Shown: piece after piece, positions 38,991 through 50,505 of the stretch
Layout of the letters: every line of letters starts with the position of its first letter
Position numbering within the stretch: position 1 is the first letter of the stretch
Assembly: GCA_037126765.1 (NCBI GenBank)
Contig: JBBCBC010000027.1
Span: 7,216,406 to 7,280,405, forward strand
Length of the DNA: 64,000 bases
Origin: Stenogyne calaminthoides
Lineage: Eukaryota > Streptophyta > Magnoliopsida > Lamiales > Lamiaceae
Direction of reading: 5' to 3'
Position numbers and translations under genes: made by a program
Notes under the pieces: model-generated
Database searches by the model: none
Told to the model about the DNA's origin: nothing
Seen by the model: the letters and a program-made list of their open reading frames with translations, nothing else

Positions 38991-39956
38991 ATTGATAATT
39001 CAAGATCCATTGAAAGATCCAATCTTAATTCTCCTAAAGGCCCCTCAAGTAGCCCAATATAAAGTCCAATAACTGAAAAAAGTGTTTAAAAATAAAATAA
39101 ATTTTGTTGCTATTTTTCCTATTTTTTCGAAAATAGTAAATAAAAGAAGGAGAAAGATTTTCTTTGAATTTTGTTATGTAATGAAGTTAAGTATTCTTGG
39201 AATACAAGATTATCTCATTAAATTCAAGAAATCTCCCATTTGGTTATTTACTATGTAAATTTCGAAAATTTTGAAAGAATAATGGAAAGAAAGATATTCT
39301 TGATTTTCTTGAAAAGATATTATGGAAGATATGTATTCTTGCAATACAGGCATATCTCATAAATTCAAGAAGATCCAAATCTTGGAATCTTGATCCTTAT
39401 TTTTTTCGAAATACACCATAACAAGAGAATGTGAGATTTTTATGGAATATTTTAATTATGGAGAAAAGAATATATGAGATATATTCAAGATTTCTTGGAG
39501 ATCGAGAAAAGATTTTTTCCTCCCTATTCCATGTGAAAAATCGGCCACCACACCTCTATAAATAGGGGATGAGTGTTTCATTCTCAAGTACAATTCCATG
39601 TGCTGGAAAAATTAGTAAATCCACAAAGGTGGTGCAACAAATTTTTATTTTCCCTTTTGTTAATTGTTCGCGAGTTTCCTTCCACCGGATTGACGAGCAA
39701 GGATTCGGGAATACTTGGGAAGGCTTTTTGGTGTGTTTTCATCGACGAGATCATTGCCACTCCAAGAGGTTAGTTCATGTAAACTCGTAGTAATTCCGCA
39801 TGCGTAGGTTTTATGTGAACTGTTTATATGCATGATTTGTTGTTGAATTATTATTTGAATTAATATATGATTAATTCATGCTAGTAATAATTGTTAGAAT
39901 TAAATTTGTATTTAAATATTCATCCCGAATAGATCCGGACAATTAATTTCCCAACA
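38991..39956 (+). repeat. Element C 3' LTR, 5'-truncated
   Basis: Starts ATTGATAATTCAAG, matching position 25271 of the 5' LTR, and ends TTCCCAACA. The first 861 bp of the LTR and all RT/RNase H are missing, so a deletion joined pol to the mid LTR. TATA box at 39556-39563. Confidence 0.9.
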
Positions 39957-40149
39957 TCTACAAGAGGTTAGTAATCCCGTAACTCCTAGTTCTGCATGTT
40001 TAGGATTTACGTGAATTACGTGTACGCATGTTGTTTAATTATTATGTTGAATTGATTTAGGATTAATTCATGTTAGTAATTATTTATTTAATTTAAATAT
40101 GTATTTAAAAATCATCTCAAATAAATCCGGGCACCCTAATTTCCCAACA
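39957..40149 (+). mobile_element. Element A 3' LTR, piece 3 of 3
   Basis: Begins TCTACAAGAGG, matching the CCAAGAGG/CCCGAGAGG step of family LTRs, and ends TTTCCCAACA. It contains GGATTAATTCATG and the ATAAATCCGG end motif. Closes the LTR opened at 8337. Confidence 0.85.
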
Positions 40150-42250
40150 ACCATCCCACCGTTGCCCCACCCCGACCTCACGTTCCTTTCGCCACCGCAT
40201 CTTCACAAAGTAATCTTAATTCTGTAAAAAATTCCAAATTCTCTAAAATCTAATTACACAAAAAATTTCAACATCCAATTACACTAAAATATGTGTTGCT
40301 CCAATTACACTAAATCAAACTATTCTGTAATTAAAAAAATAAAATAAAAATAAGCTCGCTATATATACCATGCTCCTTTACAAAAAGCGAGCTCCCATTC
40401 GAGAGTCGGGTATGGAGTAGCGTATGTAGTGACCCAATTCACATTTCAAATTGATTCAAGTGTTGAAGGGAGTGAATATGAATGAAAAATGGAGGTGCAA
40501 CTGAATTTTTTTTATATAACCAATCTTTTTTTTTCAGAAGATGAAAATGTGAAGAGGGTGAATATTTAATTTTTAACTTTTAATTTTGCATTTTAAATAT
40601 TTCATTTGTACATATTTTATTTTATTCTCTATTTTATTTTTTAAATTCATTTTTTAATATATATAATATTAATTTGTTTTTTAATTTTTATTTATTATGT
40701 TAATAAGTATTTTTTGACGTGGATGCTTACTGGCTGATGATGGTGTAATTTTTATACACATTATTTTTCGGGGAAGGGGACAAACTGCCCGAAGTTAGAA
40801 TTGCAAAAAAGAGTAAAAGTGATGATTTATTTGTCAAAATCCAAAAGTTTAGATTAAATTGCAATTTGTGAAAATGTGGTGATTTTATTCGCAATTAAGC
40901 CTTTTTTTTATATTCTGAATGCAATATTATTATATTTTGCTTACAATACTGCTTCAATTTTGCATTTAATATCTTTTAGAATTTACGTTTTTTGTATGTT
41001 AAGAATGTAATAATGTTATATTTTTTGCATGTAATACTGCTTTTGTTTTGATTTAAAACTCTTTCGAATTTACCTTTTTGTATGTTTTAAATTTACCTTA
41101 AGGGAAAGCTAAGGCGACAACAAATGCTACAACTTATAAGAAATGTTTCAAAAACAACTGGAAGGGAAATGCTACTCCATAATTCTGGACGATATGTGGA
41201 GATGACAGATTGAGAAACTCTCGAAAATGCTTTTACACATAAAAAGGTGTCTGGCGTATTTTTTATGTGTTAATTCGTTGGTATTTTGTAAAATTATTAA
41301 TAAAAATATATATACTTAATCAAATGATTTGATGAGAATTATATAAAATTATGTTGAACATATGTATATAGATTCTTTGGTGGGATGAATATTCAAAACG
41401 TGACCCAATAAAAATAGTTGACCCATAAAAATGATTTGATCCACATTTTTTTTTAAAATGAACATTTGTGAAATTTAACAATAATAAAAAAACACTCCGA
41501 AAAAACATATCACTATTAAAGCGTGAAAAGAGCGTCAAACCTATATATGGGGGATTGAGAATTGTGATGAATATTAAATAAAATAAATTTTATCAATTCA
41601 GGGCATTATAAAATAAGTTAAGACGGTGCATTAGTGGATAACCAACTTTCACTATCATAATTCATAAATGTTGAATTAACTCTCGTTCCATCTTTCATTT
41701 TAGTCCAATCCCAACCCCCAATCCATCCTTATTCATTCACATCTCGTTATTTAACGTGATTGGATTGATTAATTATGATATAATTTGATAAGATTGAGTG
41801 AGATTAAATTAAGTTGACTGAATTATTTAAATTAAAATACATTTATGTATTGTAAAATTCAATTTTTTAGTTATGTACTAAAAAAATTAATATTTGTATT
41901 TGAATTGAAGGATTAGATTGAATACATATTAAATTGTCATAAATACCTTTAATGTGAAATAAGTCTTGCCCATTTTAAGTACAAATAAGAGAACAATATT
42001 ATAATATTGTATTTGAGATGAATATTGTCTCACCTTCCGTGTGTAAAATGTATGTCTCTAAATATAGGAATTAAAAACAACTCGATCTGAAAATATACAT
42101 GGATCCTCATCTAACGAACCAAATTGCCATGTACTTGAGATTAGAGTGCTAATCTCAACCTATCCCAGTTAATCCCGTGAACCATACATAGCCTCATTAT
42201 ACAAGAAATGATCGATGAGGTAAATTAATGAGCCAGTGAAGTAAAATTAA

Positions 42251-42720
42251 GACATGTTTGTTTATAGTTTGGGAAGTGAATTTTAGAATTTCAAATATCA
42301 AATTCTCGTTTGTTTATCAGGATTTCGATATAGAATTTTTTAATCCTCAAAATTATACTCTATAATACTTAAAATACACATATTTTCAATATATTATCAA
42401 TCATTTATCACACAATTTTTAATTATTATTATCTATCAAACTCAATACTTTTTCTCCACCTTTATTACTTTATTATCAATATCAGTGTATATATACATAT
42501 ATAATATATACACATATCAATCATTCAATTATTTCCACATTACTTTTTACAAATATATTTTTTTTTATCATCTACTTTTTCAAAATCATACTCTATCAAA
42601 TCATATAAAATCCACACTTCAAACATATACAAAATTCATTTACATTTTTCCTTGTACCAAATTCTTCCAAATCCGTCGTACATGATTTCAAATTCACTCA
42701 AAACTATTAACAAACAAGAC
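42251..42720. mobile_element. MITE-like element with about 30-bp terminal inverted repeats
   Basis: The left end GACATGTTTGTTTATAGTTT, followed by a GTGAATTT block, is mirrored at the right end, which reverse complemented reads GTCTTGTTTGTTAATAGTTT and then GAGTGAATTT. About 470 bp, AT-rich, non-coding. The target duplication is not clear. Confidence 0.6.
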
Positions 42721-43944
42721 CTAAAAGTTTGTTGTTTAATTATTTTTTAAAAATCGTGTAGTGTTATTAATTATAGAAATAATTTGAATTTAATCAAATG
42801 TGTTGTCATTAATTTATTGTCTTATTACATGCTGTTTGATTGATTGTATAATCTTAAATTGCAATTTTTCATATCAAATGTGTTGTCACTCGAATTTTGC
42901 ATACTTATTTTATTTTATAGAACAATATATTCTTGATCGAATTTATTACATGATCTCTCATATGAAACTTGTTCATTCTATAAAATTGATATTATTTTTT
43001 TAATTTTAATTTATAAAAGATAATACTATTATTTTTTAATTTTTCCAATTTATAAATGTGTTGATATAGTTGATACAATTCAACAATTTTACACTAATTC
43101 TATTCTCTTGTACATATGTTTCTCAAATTAATGGGCATTACTAACCTACTTAATTAGAAATTAAAAAGCTATGTATATTTAATTAGGCACCAAACTAAAC
43201 AGTATTCCAATATGTATTTTATTAACAAAAAGGTGTATTATGGTCACAACTAATTTTTATTTTGAAATTTAATTTTTTACCCTACGTCAAGTTTTAAAAA
43301 TATTATCTCAAGTCATGATGTGGATGAATCATATATAGTTGGGGAGGCAATTTACGATTAGTATTAATTAGGTTTTATAATATGCTTTTTATGATTAGGG
43401 GTTTTGTGATTTGGGGGAATTGAGTCCGATGTTCAAATATTGTTATATTTGTTGAAATTTCATCCAGTTTCTTAAAGGCTTGATTTGAAATAAGCATATC
43501 TTGGGCAATGTGATTACGTGATATTCTATTAAAAGCTTAGCTGGAAACACTCAACATTAGAACATGTGTTTGATCGAAAAGTTTAAAACGACTTTGTCCT
43601 TAACTTAGTTCAGGCAAAATAGTGTAAAAATTATTTGAATTTTGTGGCCCATAGGTTGGCTATTTATTCTTGGTTTTATTCTTTTTTGTGTTTCTTGTAC
43701 TCGAGACAATAAAGTTTCACATTTTTACTTAATTAAATAAAAAACATCCTAATTAGTTATTGTTATTTAATTAGGCACCAAACTAAGCAATAATTTTATT
43801 AACAAATTGTTGATTATTACAATTTTACCCCACGTTGAGACCGATTAGACTATTTTGAATTTGTATTTGGTTTTTCCTTTAAAAAAAAAGTCCCTATGTT
43901 GTAACTTTTTCCCAATATGAAACTTATAACCGTGCTTTTCCATC

Positions 43945-44031
43945 CGAAAATGCACGTTATATCAATTATGTTTTCACAAAAAAAGTAAAACAAAAAACTT
44001 ATTTGAAAATGCACGTTATATCAATTATGTC
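43945..44031. repeat. Short direct duplication
   Basis: The block around GCACGTTATATCAATTATGT occurs twice, about 58 bp apart. A simple local tandem duplication. Confidence 0.7.
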
Positions 44032-45638
44032 ACATAAAATCAATTATGTCAAAAAACAAAATTATTCTCAATATAGCCTAAACAATTGCCTACATTTCTT
44101 TTTTAAAACTAAACTCATATTTACTGTTCGAAAATGCACACTGAATAAACTTCTTCCTCATGTAATTAACTATAAACAACACGAAAAATGTAACCACATT
44201 AGACTAATTAGTCATGTGCAACAAGCCCGAACAATAAAATCTAGAAAATAAGCTCAAGCAAAATAGGCATGACGATTCATGAGAATGGAAAATATACTAA
44301 ATTGTTTGACTAATGTTTTGGGAGAAAAAGGTAGGTGTCCTAATATATTGGTGGCAATTAGCCAACGAATTTCACTAATTGAACGCATTTGAAACATTCT
44401 TTTAACCAATTTGACACTATCATATTTTAAACGAAACTGTAACACGATATCTTTTAAGTTAGTAATAAATCATTTGTTCAATTTCAGCCCCAAACCTGAT
44501 TTGAGACATACTTACATTAGACGATTTTAGGTGAAATAAAAATATAATTCGAAATGACGCTTTTACACTTCAACTTTGGTATTGTTAAAACTTAAAAGTA
44601 AAGAATTGGCAGTACTTCTAAAAGTAGCTGATTGATGATCTCATGATTAAAGATGCAAATTAGTAAATTGCAAAAAATATTAAAAAGGTAGACATTTTTT
44701 GTCCTTAAAATATAGGAGGTGATATTTTAATACCCGTTACGTTTAAAAAATTGTGCAATTTGATGACAGAACTTTGGCTTGAAAATATCAGTTGGCCTGC
44801 TTAAGGACTAATGAATATGATCTTCAAATTGCAAAAAACTTAGAATAAAAATACAATAAGTTACTAAGTTCTAAAACAGTCCTGAAATCACAATTTTAAA
44901 ACAAAGGGTACTGAATTGACCCATTCTATTTGCATTGGACGAGAAATTTACCCCACCTATCCTAAAGATTATGAGTCCCATTTGTAGGTCCTAGGGCAAG
45001 TTTAACTAAAGTTTGATTCATTCACAATATATGTGCGTCAATGTAAATAACTTAATTCAATTTAGTAATAAATGAATAAAAACTGCATGGTGCAATTGGT
45101 GCACCTAAATGTTACTCATCAGAAGTAGTTTGACTATGGGGAGGATCAAAATTATTGTAGGAGAATTGATGTTGCTTTAATAATTTCTCATTCCTCAGCC
45201 TATATTCCTCTCTAAGTTTCCAATTATCTTGACAAACAAAATGCGTGCCCTATGAATAAGCAATTAATAAATGATAAGTTATTTACCTTAACGTCTGCAA
45301 TTTTATTTGGACGATGTTTAATTTGGCTTCTATCTTTAATTAATACGATATTATTTCTTGCCTTAAAAAAAAAAACTGGAATTAATATTTGGGACAATAT
45401 AGTGGGTATGTGTCTATGATAATTAAATGATACAATAGTATGGGCATGGAGAAGTTACTGATAACCTACCCAAACGTGCCTAAACCTAACTGCAATCCAA
45501 GAATTCATACATCCCTTAAATTTAAATTAAAAAAATCATACATCCCTAATAAAAAATAAAAAAATTAAATTCACTCACCCCTTTAAATTTTTGGTTGTTG
45601 GTGCAGTTACTCATTTACCTCATCTCCCTCTACTTATA

Positions 45639-45680
45639 GCTCTCTCTCTCTCTCACTCACACACACACACAAACGCACAA
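45639..45680 (+). repeat. CT/CA microsatellite in the first HHP promoter or 5' UTR
   Basis: A (CT)n run passes directly into (CA)n about 100 bp before the start codon. Pyrimidine-rich runs are common in plant 5' UTRs. Confidence 0.75.
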
Positions 45681-45774
45681 AAACTTGCTTCATTATTTTT
45701 CATAAACATAGAATTTAAAAAGGGTTTCAATTTCTTGTTGAATTAATCAAGAATTTGTGCAAAGTGTTACATAT

Positions 45775-48537
45775 ATGATAAAGAACAGCAAAGGGACTGT
45801 TTGGCAGAGGAAAAATTCAGGGATGGATGGGAATAAGTGTGACAAAAACTGTCTTTTAACTGTACCAAAATTAGTGACGGAAGAGAAGATTGATGGAAGA
45901 AAAATTGAAGGGGGGCAATATCGACTTTTATTGTTCGATGAAATTCCGGATTATATGAAGGATAATGAGTTTATATTGGATTATTACAGGGCAAATTGGC
46001 CTGTTAAAGAAGCCTTCTTCAGCTTATTTAGGTGGCATAATGAGACTCTTAATGTTTGGACGTAAGTGTTTTATGAAATTATTTCTGATTATTAATTGGT
46101 ATTAATTATATATTACTACTATGTTTAATTATTATTTGTAATTTTATTAATTTGTTTCAGGCATTTACTGGGATTCTTGTTCTTTGTGGGTTTAACTGTA
46201 GGCAATCTAATGGATGTGCCTCACGTGGCAGATTTCATTACATTGATTACCGAGTAAGTTTTTTCAAGAATTTTTTATGTTCCATTTTTTTAATTTGAAG
46301 CTTGAATATTACAGAATTAATTAAATTTTGTTGTTTTACTTTTATAACTCTACTGTACATACCAAGAAGAGAAATCGATAATAATGATTTAAATAATTAA
46401 ATAGTTATTATTGATTTTTTGTTATTAATCTTTGTAGTTCTTCTTTCAATGTTCAGAATAATATACATTTGAATATAGTAAATTAGACTTCCCAAGGCTA
46501 TGAAAACTTTGGCTGTAAAGCGTAAAAATCAACCGCCCACTTTAATAATTTGTTTGAGAAATTAGGTTGTGCTAATATATATAGTCTTCTTTTCTTCTTT
46601 TTTTTCAAGATATCGTCTCAAAGGAATAAAATGATTAACAAATTTTTATGTTCCAAGTATCACTGTTTTTTTTTTTAAATCTTACAGCATTTTGAGAAAT
46701 AAAATGATCGATAAATTAAGTCTTCAAATGAAGTTAAGTTTTTCTAGCACCTCATTTTCAATGAGTAAAATTTCCAAATGCATTTAATCATTTATCTTTA
46801 TAAAAAGACATAGTTGAACGCAAATATGACTTTATTAATTTTTATTTTTTGAAAAGCCTCTTTCTTGTGATGCTGCGATTTCAAGAACTGTAATGGTTGT
46901 TACTGATTCTGTTGGCACTTGCATTTCAAATAGGATTACAACTTTTACCTAAAAGATGAGACATTTTTGGGCCCAAAATCAAATTATTAATACTAGTATC
47001 TACAAACATTTTCTTTAAATATCGGGGCCCCATTTGTTGAGGCCTATGACGAAAGGCCTATCCTGACACTCCAAATATTGGGTTAAATAAACCTAAGCAT
47101 TTAACTTAAACTAATTGAAAAGTATAATAAGTAAAAAACACATACCCTGTGATGCTTAATTGCTTATAAACAAAGGTATGAGCTTGCACTGCATAATGAA
47201 AAATGAATTAGAGCTCTCGTCAAGGTGAAAAAAACGATTAATTTGTTTTCCTATTTTTCAATGATAGGCGAATTTTTTGTGTATGACAGCCTCGTGAATC
47301 GCATTCGATCTGCAACACTAAATCTCAAGCTCAACTAGTACTTAACCCAAAAAACAAAAACCCACGTCTGTATTATTAACCATTTAATTTGTTTATCAAA
47401 TTATGTATTCTATATGATTCAGATCATCCAATTCACTTTTTATTAATGTTAAGTTTATGACTTTTTTTATATGAAATGTTAATTTTTTTACTTCGCGACT
47501 ATAATAACATACGGAAATTACTACCTTGTGCAGACAATTTCCATCAAGTGCAGAAGCTAATGCCTCCAAGAATTTCTCCCTGGTGAGCACATTATCACCA
47601 AGTCTACACATATCCTTTAAACTTTCCATTGATGAAATTGGTTATTTCCATGCTACACTGTTGGGCAGTGCCCAACAGTGCATTAGCATGTTGTACCACA
47701 TGCATTAGCATTTTGTAATATATAACACATTAAGCATGTGGTACAACATGTTAATGCATTGGTGAACACTGCCCAACACTGTATCATATAAAAAAATCAT
47801 GAAATTTGGTACGAGATCATCGATATCGTCCTAACAATTCTTCCTCTTGTTCCAAACAGGGCACAACAACATTGCTAACCCTAAATCAAGAATCCACAAT
47901 GAACACAAACACATTATACTATGAAATTACAAAATGGCCCTTCTATGTCTTCTTATGTGGGTCAATGTTTTGCCTTCTCTCAAGCAGCACATGCCATCTC
48001 TTTTCATGCCATTCTCACACCCTAAACTCACACCTACTCCACATGGACTATGTTGGCATCACAATCATGATCATCACCTCATTTTTCCCTCCCATATACT
48101 ACATTTTCCAATGCACCCCACATTGGCAAATCATCTACCTCTCAATGATCACACTAATGGGAATGTGCACCATAATTACCTTACTATCCCCGGCCCTAGC
48201 GGCCGGGAAATACCGGTCCATTCGGGCCGGGCTTTTCGTGTCCATGGGCTTATTTGGGCTTTTGCCCGCGGTCCATGCGCTCATCGTCAATTGGGACGAC
48301 CTTCATCGGAACGCCATCTTGGCGTACGAATTGGGGATGGCGTTCTCGTATCTGATCGGGACGTTGTTTTACGTGAAGCGGGTCCCGGAGAGGTGGCGGC
48401 CCGGGTGGTTCGACTTGGCGGGGCATAGCCATCAAATATTTCATGTGTTTGTGGTGATGGGGGCATTGGCTCATTATGGTGCGGCTCAAGTTTTCTTGAA
48501 GTATCGTAGTGGAGTGGGTTGTGAGACGTTTGTTTGA
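45775..48537 (+). CDS. HHP: Heptahelical PAQR-family membrane protein, copy 1 (368 aa)
   Basis: Coding exons 45775-46061, 46161-46253, 47534-47582 and 47860-48537 join in frame to 368 codons, all introns GT-AG. The start is the first ATG (MIKNSKGTVW); reading on upstream needs a GTG. The basic cytosolic N-terminus leads to DYMKDNEFILDYYRANWPV and HNETLNVWTH, the plant HHP signature. Seven hydrophobic segments follow. Likely zinc ligands by analogy with adiponectin receptors are H189 (SSSTCHLF), H334 and H338 (GHSHQIFHVF), with D206 (HMDYVGI) nearby. Closest known proteins are Arabidopsis HHP1-HHP3, linked to hormone, sugar and cold responses; some PAQR proteins act as ceramidases. A MITE-like hairpin lies in intron 3. 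No lesions seen. Confidence 0.93.
47655..47782. mobile_element. Fold-back element in HHP copy 1 intron 3
   Basis: ACACTGTTGGGCAGTG at the left is mirrored by CACTGCCCAACACTGT at the right. The arms (about 50 bp, including GCATGTTGTACCACATGC-type sequence) enclose a loop of about 30 bp. The left arm itself contains a near-perfect palindrome (CACTGTTGGGCAGTG, then CCCAACAGTG). 128 bp, non-coding, MITE-like. Confidence 0.8.
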
Positions 48538-50505
48538 TGATCAATTAATGTGTATTTAGGGCAACATTTTTTAGGGCCCTTTATAATGTTGTGTAGCAAT
48601 TGGTGCATTCTTTATTTGTTTCAAGTGGATTTCAAGATTGTATGGTGTATTGACATATGAATTAAATGTATTGATATATTTAGTAAGGAAAAATATTATA
48701 GTGGAAGCAACTTGAATCATACATGTGCCATCATTGGATCTACATGATATGTTTACTAATCAATGTTAATTCCAATTGACAATTTGCTATTGAGTGTGAG
48801 ACAAAATCAAGATTTTAACTGACAAACTTTGAGTTTAAGTGGCATTAAGATAATGATTTGACTTTTTTAATTAAAATAATAGCATTATATAACACTTCAG
48901 TACAAATTAATTTACTTTAGTACTGACTTGTGGTGGTAGTGCTATGGCTAAACCAAGTGTCTATAAGACTGCACCCGCATGCAATTGCACGCGACACACA
49001 CGCAACACTTGGTAAAAGACACCACACAATTTATCAAATATTATACATTGTGCTAACGATGGACTTCTAAGATCCAGGGTCAAATACAATGATGGACGGA
49101 TCCAGATTTTCATTCTTAAGGAGACGAAATTTTCCATTGATATAAGGATAGCAAAATTTTAATATTTCAACGATGGCGAAATGATAAAATTAATTTTATA
49201 ATTTTAAAATATAAATATATAAATTTCTACATATTTAGTACAAAAAATTTAAAACCAACTCCCCCCACCCCCACCCCACCCCCATTTTACTATTAAGTCT
49301 CATGGGCATAAAGTGCGCACCGTACTAAATATTGATTAGTAATCAACAACTAATATTATTCAATTACAATAACTAGTATTATTTAGTGAAAAACAACTAA
49401 TATTGATCAACTATTATTGTTTGATGTACATGCTAATATTTTTTTTTTTTTAAAAAAATGGGTCTCATAAGTTTCTTAAACTCTATTTTTCGTCCCAAAA
49501 TATTTAACTATCTAATTTTAGTCTCATAACTATTTCAATTTTTCAATTTTGGTCTCATTCTTGCCGGAAAACATAAAATTTTATCATTTTCGATCATGTG
49601 CAAGACACGATACAGTTAAAAATGGGGATTTTCGAGCTCATAGTTGACATGGACACTAACTATTAAACAAAAATTTATTTTTTCTACAATTTATGAGGAA
49701 TTTTCTTGCTCTTTCTAAATTTTTTTTAAAAAAATAAAATTTTATTTTAACAGTTAGCGTTTACGTCAACTATGAGCTTGAAAACCTCCAATATTAACTG
49801 TTATGTGACTTGTTTATGACTGAAAATGAAAAAAAATTAATTGTTTTGGAATGAAAAACGAATTATAGGAAAGTTATAAGACTAATTATTTTTTCTCAAT
49901 ATTGTTAGTTGAAAACAACTAATCAATATTGTTTAAAAAATGCAATTGAGCGCACGATACACAGTGCGTATCAAAGATTAATAGTTGCATAGATTAAGCT
50001 TAAATGTCCATATCAATTATAATGTAGCTTATTATACAAGTTGCTCTAAAGATTTGTTTGGATTCCGTTTAAATTAGAAAGGCAAGCAACCCACCTGTAT
50101 ATTAATTAAGCATGTTCTCGACTCATTGTATTCACATTTACATTCTCCTCGATCAAAAAAAAAAAAAAAAGATCGATCAACCACATGATAATAAATTTAA
50201 AAATTATAAATTATCATAATTGATCACGGGTAGTGGGGCACGACTATATAACAAATATAAGTAAAATGTGTTTGGCTAAATCTCCATAAATAAAAATTAA
50301 TTTGGAATAATTGATCACGCTCTATGCATGTCCATATATATAATATTCACTCAAAGAAAGCATTGAGGAAATTGATTCAATCAAATAACTCATACATATC
50401 CCTTTAAATTTCTTCATTTTTCTCATGCATATACTTGCCAAAAAAAAAAAAGTTCCCATTTTCCTCTTAATTAAATTTCAAGAATCTGTGCATGAGAATA
50501 CAGCC
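48538..50505. other. Spacer between the two HHP genes
   Basis: Holds the copy 1 3' UTR, a C-rich run at 49261-49284, an inverted-repeat element (49481-49890), a poly-A run near 50155 and the copy 2 promoter and 5' UTR. No gene seen. Confidence 0.6.
49481..49890. mobile_element. Inverted-repeat (fold-back) element, family copy 1
   Basis: The left part reads CGTCCCAAAATATTTAACTA, then AATTTTAGTCTCATAACTAT. The right part carries the reverse-complement order (CATGAGCTTG/GAGCTCATAG core, ACTGAAAATGA, GGAATGAAAAACG). The same family with better preserved arms is at 53045-53475. No coding potential. Confidence 0.55.

Larger units (their letters stand above)
24410..39956 (+). mobile_element. Element C: Angela-like copia, interrupted by element D
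   Basis: The 5' LTR (24410-26229), primer site, long leader, gag, protease and integrase run to 29810, where element D is inserted. C resumes at 38892 for only about 100 bp (GCPAYVLDKEAGKLEP). It then jumps at about 38990 into the middle of its own 3' LTR, so RT, RNase H and the first half of the 3' LTR are deleted. Target sites are TCTAT (24405-24409) and TCTAC (39957-39961), one mismatch. C lies inside the LTR of element A and is older than D. Confidence 0.88.
40150..45638. other. AT-rich spacer upstream of the HHP genes
   Basis: No coding region, RNA gene or recognisable retrotransposon apart from the MITE-like element at 42251-42720 and the short duplication at 43945-44031. Open frames are short and AT-driven. 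The CT/CA-rich end belongs to the HHP promoter or 5' UTR. Confidence 0.6.

Noticed and set aside
7000..40000. RIP-like or deamination-driven hypermutation of the nested elements
   Set aside because: Those processes turn C to T and deplete CG; here CG is gained and CAG/CTG lost.
45757..45774. Longer start for HHP copy 1
   Set aside because: It would need a GTG start. The first ATG at 45775 aligns with copy 2's MSKGSVW start.
47806..47859. Continuous open frame before HHP copy 1 exon 4
   Set aside because: It reads through the intron 3 acceptor; joining at 47860 keeps the same phase and matches copy 2.
47996..48544. Minus-strand frames of 79-85 residues in HHP exon 4
   Set aside because: Shadows of a strongly conserved plus-strand exon with clear PAQR motifs.
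50425..50505. Upstream in-frame ATG for HHP copy 2
   Set aside because: The extra 27 residues have no match in copy 1 and the AT-rich sequence looks like 5' UTR.
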